From positions 1 to 8,471 of the forward strand of contig CAYSWB010000035.1 in NCBI GenBank assembly GCA_964434575.1: DNA of 8,471 nt, given 5' to 3'. The notes beneath the pieces were generated by a model. The model was not told where the DNA came from and made no database searches. It worked only from the letters and a program-made list of their open reading frames with translations. Shown piece after piece: positions 1 to 4,016 of this stretch; position 1 is the stretch's first letter; every line of letters begins with the position of its first letter. The DNA comes from DAORHV01 sp964434575. Its GTDB lineage: Bacteria > Patescibacteriota > Gracilibacteria > Peribacterales > Peribacteraceae. Position numbers and translations under genes: made by a program.

Positions 1-50
1 CCCGAATGACGGGTTCAGAGCCCGTTGCCTTACCGCTTGGCGACTCCCCA
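1..50 (-). tRNA. tRNA-Gln (anticodon CUG), 3' part cut off by the window edge
   Basis: Read on the minus strand from position 50, the sequence begins TGGGGAG, the acceptor 5' strand typical of bacterial tRNA-Gln. A D-arm with GCC/GGC stem and AAGCGGTAA loop follows. The anticodon arm is ACGGG-CTCTGAA-CCCGT, and the middle of its loop gives anticodon CTG (plus positions 16-18), reading CAG codons. The variable region and the start of the T-arm reach position 1, so the T-arm, acceptor 3' strand and CCA lie outside the window. The 5' end matches the known tRNA-Gln pattern closely, including the unusual T at position 1. CUG is normally the second glutamine isoacceptor beside UUG. Confidence 0.93.
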
Positions 51-62
51 ACGGCAGCGCGC

Positions 63-91
63 AGTGTACAACGATGCCCACCAGGTTTCCA
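63..91 (-). promoter_or_regulatory. putative promoter of the tRNA-Gln gene
   Basis: On the minus strand, TGGAAA (91-86) and TACACT (68-63) are 17 nt apart and each matches four of six sigma-70 consensus positions. The predicted start, near 56, lies about six nt before the mature tRNA 5' end. Position and spacing fit, but the boxes are only moderate. Confidence 0.4.
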
Positions 92-136
92 GCTTGTCGC
101 GCGGGAACTTCACTATCGCCCGAAAGCGGCTTGGGT

Positions 137-201
137 TAGGCTCTTGCGCGATGGCCGAAGTCTTCGAGGAAATTCTCCTGCATCCCGGCCAACTCTCATG
201 A
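137..201 (+). pseudogene. decayed copy of the promoter and first 12 codons of the membrane-protein gene at 925
   Basis: An ATG at 151 opens a 16-residue reading frame, MAEVFEEILLHPGQLS, that ends at TGA 199-201. Its first 12 residues parallel MADIIEGLLLHP, the start of the intact gene at 925, with mostly conservative differences. At DNA level 29 of 36 bases match from the ATG through the shared CAT CCC codons. The similarity includes the promoter: TAGGCT sits exactly 8 nt before the ATG in both. After the proline codon the similarity stops. I read this as the 5' remnant of a diverged paralogue lost by deletion. A very short expressed peptide cannot be excluded. Confidence 0.6.
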
Positions 202-353
202 ACGGAAGCGCCCGGTTTCCCATTGTGATCTCTCCTTCGGTGAGGCGGCGCTTCCTGAAAATAGTCGGCATGCACTGTTCGCATGCGCCATTAGCCGGAA
301 GAGAATGCGCCTGATAACATACGCGGCAAGAACCTACTCCGGTCGGTACTGTC
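202..353 (+). other. intergenic region without a recognisable gene
   Basis: No open frame here resembles a protein in composition or length. The palindrome GCATGC occurs twice (268-273 and 281-286). The segment just before 354 must hold the promoter of the DUF3592 gene. TGATAA (312-317) and TACTCC (335-340) are 17 nt apart and could be weak -35 and -10 boxes. No Shine-Dalgarno precedes the ATG at 354. With the remnant at 137-201, the stretch 51-353 has no intact gene. Confidence 0.5.
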
Positions 354-884
354 ATGATCGCACTGTACGCCATCGGCTGCTTCTATTGCCTTCTGAAAAT
401 ATGCAATGCGCTTGGAGCATGTCTGATCGGCCTCAGAAGCCGCCATTGGCCCTCCGTCCCAGGCACAATCCTGTCATCCGGCTTGTCGACCGTGTACAGG
501 AGAAATGATTTGACGCCCCCGGTCGCCGCGAATGTCAGCTACTCGTATTTCGTTGACGGCAAAGCGTTCACCGGCAGCAACATCACGGCGGGCGGTAAGA
601 ATCCCACCTATGCCCGCCTGCCGTTCATGGCCGCGATGGAAGACCCGTACAAAAAAGACATGAGTGTCACGGTCTACTACGACAGAAACGATCCTGCCAC
701 ATCGTCGCTGGAGCCCGGAGTGTACTGGAAGGACGTCGTGGAGCTGGCGATGTTCTCCTTGCTCTTGCTGACGTTGGCGGCACATGCGTTTCTCGCGATG
801 AATCCGCCGGCGAAAACACTGCAAGAGATGGATCGGTTTTTCCCCGGAGCAAACATTCCGGCCACTGGTGCCGCGCGGCAGTGA
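354..884 (+). CDS. DUF3592-like membrane protein
   Basis: The 176-residue product has a hydrophobic segment at about 1-28, an extracytoplasmic-looking middle domain (about 35-125), a second hydrophobic helix at about 128-149 and a short polar tail. The middle carries the DUF3592 pattern: a YSYFVDGKAFTG beta-strand block (63-74), then VTVYYDRNDPATSSLEPG (105-122), which resembles the usual 'V.VYYdP.nP..s.LepG' ending of the family. Proteins of this family are membrane anchored and of unknown function. The start at 354 is chosen because the first helix begins immediately and no later ATG keeps it. There is no Shine-Dalgarno. The stop lies 40 nt before the next gene, which has its own promoter in that gap. 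Confidence 0.75.
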   Translation: MIALYAIGCFYCLLKICNALGACLIGLRSRHWPSVPGTILSSGLSTVYRRNDLTPPVAANVSYSYFVDGKAFTGSNITAGGKNPTYARLPFMAAMEDPYKKDMSVTVYYDRNDPATSSLEPGVYWKDVVELAMFSLLLLTLAAHAFLAMNPPAKTLQEMDRFFPGANIPATGAARQ

Positions 885-892
885 AGCTTCAC
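881..892. repeat. perfect 12-bp palindrome GTGAAGCTTCAC
   Basis: The palindrome covers the TGA stop of the DUF3592 gene (882-884) and most of the -35 box proposed for the gene at 925. A repressor binding here would occlude that promoter, but no regulator is visible in the window. It may be chance. Confidence 0.3.
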
Positions 893-916
893 TGCGTACG
901 CGGCATGCGCTAGGCT
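888..916 (+). promoter_or_regulatory. sigma-70-like promoter giving a leaderless mRNA for the gene at 925
   Basis: TTCACT (888-893) and TAGGCT (911-916) are separated by 17 nt. Only 8 nt lie between the -10 box and the ATG at 925, so transcription should begin at or beside the start codon. The -10 hexamer and its distance to the ATG recur at the remnant gene at 151. Confidence 0.55.
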
Positions 917-924
917 TTCAGCCA

Positions 925-1536
925 ATGGCCGATATCATCGAAGGACTCCTCCTGCATCCCCGCATCTGGCTTACCCTGCATGTTTTGGGTGTTTGCGTTG
1001 GCTTGGGCGGCGCGACCATCACCGACGTGCTGTTCTTCAAATTCCTGAAGGACTTCCGCATCTCCAACAAGGAAGCCGACGTCATGCGCACGCTGTCGCA
1101 CGTCATCGTGGGGGCGCTCTTCCTTATCCTCATTTCCGGCGTGGCGCTGTACCTGCCGGCCATGGCGAAGTACAACGCGTCGCCGGCGTTCATCGCCAAG
1201 ATGACCATCGTGGTCGTGCTGACCATCAACGGCCTGTTCCTCCACGAGTACGTTTCGCCCAAGCTGGTGCGGCTGTCGTTCACCGCCCACCACCAGCCCA
1301 CTCCCCGCCTCCGCCGCCTGCGCCACCTGGCGTTCGCGCTCGGCGCGGTGTCGGCGACATCGTGGTACTTCACGTTCTTCCTGGCGATGCTGAAATCGCT
1401 GCTGCCGGACGGACTCGCCGCCCACCAGATCATCACCATGTACGCCGTGCTGGTGTTCTGCGCCGTGTCGGCCAGCCAGATCATCGAACACCGCCTGCAT
1501 CTGGACGGAAGCATCTACAAAAAAGCACGGGCGTAA
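925..1536 (+). CDS. five-helix integral membrane protein with conserved-looking histidines, function unknown
   Basis: The 203-residue product has five hydrophobic segments at roughly 15-35, 58-79, 91-108, 135-156 and 168-186, and a basic C-terminus. Histidines lie in or beside helices (H19, H59, H107, H167), an arrangement seen in small haem-binding membrane families such as HemJ/CopD-like proteins. That comparison is an inference from layout, not a recognised motif. The start at 925 is preferred over an upstream frame opening at 868. The promoter sits just before it, no Shine-Dalgarno is present, and the duplicated remnant at 151 starts at the equivalent ATG. The last codons overlap an intrinsic terminator acting on the opposite strand. 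A diverged partial copy of its 5' end at 137-201 suggests a past tandem duplication. Confidence 0.8.
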   Translation: MADIIEGLLLHPRIWLTLHVLGVCVGLGGATITDVLFFKFLKDFRISNKEADVMRTLSHVIVGALFLILISGVALYLPAMAKYNASPAFIAKMTIVVVLTINGLFLHEYVSPKLVRLSFTAHHQPTPRLRRLRHLAFALGAVSATSWYFTFFLAMLKSLLPDGLAAHQIITMYAVLVFCAVSASQIIEHRLHLDGSIYKKARA

Positions 1537-1545
1537 AGCCCGTGC
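1519..1545 (-). terminator. intrinsic terminator for the small membrane protein gene at 1794
   Basis: Read on the minus strand, a perfect 8-bp stem GCACGGGC/GCCCGTGC with a five-base loop is followed directly by six T (plus 1524-1519). It lies 18 nt past the TAA of the minus-strand gene. The same DNA encodes the last residues and stop codon of the plus-strand membrane protein, with the stop in the loop. Confidence 0.85.
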
Positions 1546-1563
1546 CGGATGTCCGCCGAAGGC

Positions 1564-1794
1564 TTACTGGTTTGCCGGCGGGCTGTTCGTGTCGCCGCCG
1601 GGAAGGTCGATCTGACCCTCGACGTTGATGGAATTCGCATCGGTGGCCGGAGCCTGATTGCCGTAGGCCAGCGTGTAGACGACGTACCCGCCGACGGCCA
1701 GCAGGGCCACGACGACGAGAATCACCATGATCGCGCTCATGCCGTCGCTCGCGGAATCGGCAGGGGCGTTGTGGTAGTGAACGTGTTCGGCCAT
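1564..1794 (-). CDS. small single-pass membrane protein, function unknown
   Basis: The 76-residue product starts with a polar, histidine-containing segment (MAEHVHYHN), has one strong transmembrane helix at about 20-44, and ends in a polar, proline- and asparagine-rich tail (45-76). I do not recognise the family. The ATG at 1794 is preferred to one at 1848 because the upstream residues are unlike a protein and the 1794 start has the pyrimidine-rich leader (CCTTTCCCCATTTCGTT) seen before neighbouring small genes. No Shine-Dalgarno is visible. Terminators on both sides (1870-1900 upstream, 1519-1545 downstream) indicate its own transcription unit. The -10 could be TATTCC about 15 nt before the ATG, without a convincing -35. 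Confidence 0.75.
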   Translation of the reverse strand: MAEHVHYHNAPADSASDGMSAIMVILVVVALLAVGGYVVYTLAYGNQAPATDANSINVEGQIDLPGGDTNSPPANQ

Positions 1795-1869
1795 AACGAA
1801 ATGGGGAAAGGAATAATGCTGATACTTGTGACGGTCCGTGCCGCGCATTCTTACGGGACGGCTCGCATG

Positions 1870-1900
1870 AAAAAACGGGGGAAGCGCCGGCTTCCACCCG
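1870..1900 (-). terminator. intrinsic terminator ending the small-gene cluster 2511-1969
   Basis: On the minus strand, a stem with core GGAAGC/GCTTCC (loop CGGC) is extended by CGGG/CCCG pairing with a one-base bulge, and is followed by six T (1875-1870). It separates the upstream small genes from the membrane-protein gene starting at 1794. It also shows that the long open frame running through this point is not one gene. Confidence 0.85.
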
Positions 1901-1922
1901 TATGTTTCGCCTGGCCTGTCCG

Positions 1923-1939
1923 GACATCCGTGGGATGTC
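1923..1939. repeat. perfect hairpin GACATCC-gtg-GGATGTC
   Basis: Seven-bp arms with a three-base loop lie between the TAG at 1969-1971 and the intrinsic terminator at 1870-1900. Just beside it, CCGAAGG occurs twice (1945-1951 and 1954-1960). It could protect the 3' end of the small-gene transcript. No T-run follows. Confidence 0.5.
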
Positions 1940-1968
1940 GTGGGCCGAAGGAGCCGAAGGGAAATCGC

Positions 1969-2143
1969 CTACGCCTTCACGTTCGATGTGCCGGCGGAAG
2001 CACCCGGCATGTTCCGGTGCTTCGGGCCGCTTGCCTCCCGTACGGGCATTCTCGTGCGGCGCATCGGGGCGGCCCACGTCGCTCTGCTGCGGATCGGGAG
2101 CTTTGGAACCCTTGCGGGGATTGTTCTTGGAGGTGTCGCTCAT
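1969..2143 (-). CDS. small charged, disordered protein, probably frameshifted by one extra base
   Basis: From the ATG at 2143 the frame encodes a hydrophilic segment rich in Asp, Lys, Pro and Asn (MSDTSKNNPRKGSKAPD...). As written, that frame stays open through the terminator at 1870-1900 and across the next gene, which is implausible. Removing one C from the run at 2003-2005 restores a 57-residue product ending ...EHAGASAGTSNVKA with TAG at 1971-1969. It also turns an imperfect inverted repeat into a perfect 10-bp one. The leader is pyrimidine-rich (TTCTTCCCCCCTTTACC) with no Shine-Dalgarno. The start lies 22 nt after the stop of the preceding small gene, suggesting cotranscription. Function unknown. 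The extra base may be an assembly error, a true mutation or a switch. Confidence 0.5.
1997..2023. repeat. inverted repeat inside the small gene, one unpaired base
   Basis: Plus-strand arms GAAGCACCCGG (1997-2007) and CCGGTGCTTC (2014-2023) flank a six-base loop. The left arm has one C too many for a perfect 10-bp stem. The extra base coincides with the inferred frameshift. Confidence 0.75.
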
Positions 2144-2165
2144 GGTAAAGGGGGGAAGAATAAAA

Positions 2166-2288
2166 CTACATGCTGTCGGAGCCGCCCGGCTTGCTGAGAC
2201 CGAACTCGTCGGTCGGCGGCGGCTTGGGTGTGCCGGTATCTTCGGACGGGGCGTCACTCGTATCGTCCTTGTCGTCGAGGTACGTCAT
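2166..2288 (-). CDS. 40-residue acidic disordered protein, function unknown
   Basis: The product begins MTYLDDKDDTSDAPSEDTG and continues with Pro, Gly and Ser, ending KPGGSDSM. It has no hydrophobic segment and should be soluble and disordered. The ATG at 2288 is chosen over upstream frame extensions because it follows a strongly pyrimidine-rich leader (ATTTCTTTCCTCCTTTCATC), as in the adjacent small genes, and the extension has unlikely composition. No Shine-Dalgarno is present. The next small gene starts 22 nt downstream and the previous one ends 31 nt upstream, so the three probably share a transcript. I do not recognise the family, and such a short frame could be spurious. The repeated leader pattern is the main support. 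Confidence 0.5.
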   Translation of the reverse strand: MTYLDDKDDTSDAPSEDTGTPKPPPTDEFGLSKPGGSDSM

Positions 2289-2319
2289 GATGAAAGGAGG
2301 AAAGAAATAGAATAGTGAT

Positions 2320-2511
2320 TCAGGCCCGGGAATCATCGGAACCCACGTCGGGAAGATGTTCGCCGGCTTTCGTCGAATGATCGTCGTCTCGGCCCACGTG
2401 GAGCGGATCGGAAGGAGCGGGTCCTTCGCCGGAACGCGGATCGGGAATGGGAGCCTCCCCGCCATGCGAGCCGCCCATGAGCGGAGGGAACATATCGAGC
2501 ATGTCCAGCAT
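2320..2511 (-). CDS. 63-residue hydrophilic protein with a hydrophobic N-terminal motif, function unknown
   Basis: The product starts with a short amphipathic motif, MLDMLDMFPPLMGG, then becomes rich in Gly, Pro, Asp and Ser and probably disordered. The N-terminal motif looks like a short partner-binding or membrane-touching element, which is inference. The ATG at 2511 is preceded by a pyrimidine-rich leader (CTTCCTTCCATTCCATTTC) and no Shine-Dalgarno. It is the first gene of the minus-strand small-gene cluster, divergent from the hydrolase lipoprotein at 2632 across about 120 bp. I see no convincing promoter; CATACG at about 2532-2537 is the nearest -10-like hexamer. Frames on the opposite strand overlap here, so confidence is moderate. 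Confidence 0.5.
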   Translation of the reverse strand: MLDMLDMFPPLMGGSHGGEAPIPDPRSGEGPAPSDPLHVGRDDDHSTKAGEHLPDVGSDDSRA

Positions 2512-2556
2512 GAAATGGAATGGAAGGAAGCACGTATGACGACGGCGGAGCGGGCC

Positions 2557-2569
2557 TTCCGTTACGGAA
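2557..2569. repeat. inverted repeat TTCCGT-t-ACGGAA between divergent genes
   Basis: Six-bp arms around a single central base lie between the divergent starts at 2511 (minus) and 2632 (plus). The size and position suit an operator for a dimeric regulator, but nothing else supports one. Confidence 0.3.
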
Positions 2570-2619
2570 TGCTTCGTGGACAGGTCGCGGCGATGTGTCT
2601 TCGCTGGGGTTCGCGCTGG

Positions 2620-2625
2620 TAGGAT
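2620..2625 (+). promoter_or_regulatory. -10 box giving a leaderless mRNA for the hydrolase gene
   Basis: TAGGAT ends only 6 nt before the ATG at 2632, so transcription should start at or next to the start codon. It differs by one base from the TAGGCT before the gene at 925. No good -35 is visible at 16-18 nt. Confidence 0.5.
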
Positions 2626-2631
2626 CGCGGC

Positions 2632-3678
2632 ATGCAGATCCGCCTCTTTCTCCCTGCAGCATTGCTGCTTGCGGCATGCGCCGCATCCCCCGCCGCCGAG
2701 CCGGCAACACCGTCTTCTTCCGCGCCCGCATCTTCATCGTCGGCGCCGGCCGCGTCGTCTTCCTCGCAGCAGGCGGCCGCGCTGGAGCAGCTGCCGTCCG
2801 AACTGAGCATCCCCCACTTCTCCGCCATGCGGCTGGAAGGCACGGATCTCCAGCTGGGCAAGCCGGTGTCCGAGAACGCCGACTACACGCGATATAACAT
2901 CAGTTACAGGAGCAACGGCCTGCTGATCACCGGCATCATGAACATTCCGAAGGGCAAGGGTCCGTTCCCGCTGCTCGTCTTCAACCACGGTTACATAGCG
3001 CCGTCCGTGTACACCCGGGGCCGCGGCCTGAAGCGCGAACAGGATTACATGGCCCGCGAAGGCTTCGCCGTGCTGCACACGGACTACCGCGGACACGCCG
3101 GCTCGGACGAAAGCCCGATGACCGCGAAGGTGTACGACGGAGCGCTGGAGTACGCGATGGACAGCGCGAACGCCGTGTTGGCCGTGCGCGGGGCAAAGCT
3201 GCCGAACGTGGACGCGAGCCGCGTGGGCATGCTCGGACACTCCATGGGCGGCGGCGTGACACTGGCCCTGCTGACCGGGCGCAAGGACGTGGTGGATGCC
3301 GCGGTGCTGTACGCGCCGGTGCATGCCGACGTCTGGGAAAACTTCTCGCGCTGGCGCCGCGAACGCGAGGAAGGTGACCGCACGCTGGAGCAGTTCAAGA
3401 GCCGCGAGGAAAACCCCGCCGCGTGGGACGCGCTCTCGCCCCAGACGTACCTGGCAGACATCGAGGCGCCCGTGCTGCTGTTCCAGGGTTCCAACGACAA
3501 GGACGTGCCCAAGGAATGGTCCGACGAACTGGCGGAGCGCATGGAAACGCTGGGCAAGGAGTTCGCATACGTGGAATACCCGGGCGAAGGGCACGAATTC
3601 AGCACCAAGTGGACCGACTTCATGAGCACCTCGGCTGCATTCTTCCACACGCACCTGAACCAAGCCGCGGCACAGTGA
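2632..3678 (+). CDS. alpha/beta-hydrolase lipoprotein, S9 peptidase/esterase-like
   Basis: The 348-residue product starts with a lipoprotein signal peptide (hydrophobic core 4-13, lipobox LAAC with Cys16). A Ser/Ala/Pro linker to about 50 suggests a membrane-tethered enzyme held away from the membrane. The catalytic domain (about 85-340) has the oxyanion-loop motif NHG (118-120), HTDYRGHAGSD (149-159), the nucleophile elbow GHSMGG (Ser204), a likely catalytic Asp289 in GSNDKDVP and His321 in GEGHEF. This resembles prolyl-oligopeptidase-type (S9) peptidases and dienelactone-hydrolase/acetyl-esterase relatives; the substrate is unknown. A mostly helical lid with many charges (W235 to about 270) could shape specificity. 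The start is set by the signal peptide and the -10 box 6 nt upstream; there is no Shine-Dalgarno. A strong hairpin follows the stop. Confidence 0.88.
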   Translation: MQIRLFLPAALLLAACAASPAAEPATPSSSAPASSSSAPAASSSSQQAAALEQLPSELSIPHFSAMRLEGTDLQLGKPVSENADYTRYNISYRSNGLLITGIMNIPKGKGPFPLLVFNHGYIAPSVYTRGRGLKREQDYMAREGFAVLHTDYRGHAGSDESPMTAKVYDGALEYAMDSANAVLAVRGAKLPNVDASRVGMLGHSMGGGVTLALLTGRKDVVDAAVLYAPVHADVWENFSRWRREREEGDRTLEQFKSREENPAAWDALSPQTYLADIEAPVLLFQGSNDKDVPKEWSDELAERMETLGKEFAYVEYPGEGHEFSTKWTDFMSTSAAFFHTHLNQAAAQ

Positions 3679-3679
3679 A

Positions 3680-3708
3680 GAGAGCGGCCGGGAAACCCGG
3701 CCGCCCTC
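3680..3708. terminator. strong hairpin between convergent genes, probable terminator
   Basis: GCGGCCGGG (3684-3692) and CCCGGCCGC (3696-3704) form a perfect 9-bp GC stem with an AAA loop. GAG/CTC extends it across one mismatch. It begins 2 nt after the hydrolase stop, followed by CTCGCTTGT, which is only modestly T-rich. It lies past both convergent genes and could end either transcript. Confidence 0.65.
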
Positions 3709-3720
3709 GCTTGTCACGCG

Positions 3721-3924
3721 TCACCGCGTGGCGGTCTGTTCGTCCTTTCGGGTATTGAGTGTGTTCGGGTCGCCGAAACGATATTCCAGACGCAGGGTCG
3801 TGGGGTTGTCCTCGAGCGCCTTCTGGCACACGCGGGTTTCAACCGACAACACGAGTCCTTGTCCGGTCGTCTTGCAACCGCTCAGAACCAACAACAACAC
3901 ACCGATACAGGCGATTTTCGACAT
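3721..3924 (-). CDS. small lipoprotein, function unknown
   Basis: The 67-residue product has a short basic N-terminus, a hydrophobic core (about 4-14) and the lipobox LSGC with Cys17, so it should be lipid-anchored. The remaining 50 residues are polar, with a QKALEDNPTTLRLEYRFGDP segment and no motif I recognise. The start at 3924 is set by a perfect Shine-Dalgarno AGGAGGT (3936-3930) five nt upstream, the only one in this window. A promoter-like pair lies in the AT-rich gap upstream. The gene follows the photolyase on the same strand and converges with the hydrolase gene. The different initiation signal and AT-rich upstream region could indicate acquisition by transfer, or simply a different expression need. 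Confidence 0.8.
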   Translation of the reverse strand: MSKIACIGVLLLVLSGCKTTGQGLVLSVETRVCQKALEDNPTTLRLEYRFGDPNTLNTRKDEQTATR

Positions 3925-3984
3925 GACGCACCTCCTGTGCGCAAAAGGATCGAACGGCCGTCCTTCGTGGGCGGCACTTTGCGT

Positions 3985-4012
3985 ATTTTACAATAAATTC
4001 AATATTATGCAA
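3985..4012 (-). promoter_or_regulatory. putative promoter of the small lipoprotein gene
   Basis: On the minus strand, TTGCAT (4012-4007) and TAAAAT (3990-3985) are 16 nt apart. The predicted start near 3978 gives a leader of about 54 nt ending in the Shine-Dalgarno. The region is far richer in A/T than its surroundings. The -35 box lies in the centre of the AATATT repeat at 4001-4016. Confidence 0.55.
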
Positions 4013-4016
4013 TATT
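4001..4016. repeat. inverted repeat AATATT-atgc-AATATT
   Basis: Two copies of the self-palindromic AATATT flank ATGC immediately after the photolyase stop. The repeat overlaps the -35 of the lipoprotein promoter. It may be an operator or simply an AT-rich promoter element. Confidence 0.4.

Noticed and set aside
1..201. tRNA-adjacent integration scar (genomic island boundary)
   Set aside because: There is no direct repeat of the visible tRNA part, no integrase and no mobile gene in the window. The remnant at 151 is explained by local duplication.
268..286. Two GCATGC copies as a repeat element or attachment site
   Set aside because: Short self-palindromic hexamers in GC-rich DNA are expected by chance, and there is no integrase or duplicated tRNA end nearby.
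1481..2257. A 258-codon minus-strand open frame that could be taken as one protein
   Set aside because: It runs through an intrinsic terminator at 1870-1900 and over the small membrane-protein gene in another frame. The later residues are arginine-rich, as in antisense reading. Only the part from 2143 to about 2005 looks coding.
2734..3717. A 327-codon minus-strand open frame opposite the hydrolase gene
   Set aside because: The plus strand encodes a complete alpha/beta hydrolase with signal peptide and catalytic residues; the opposite frame has antisense-like composition.
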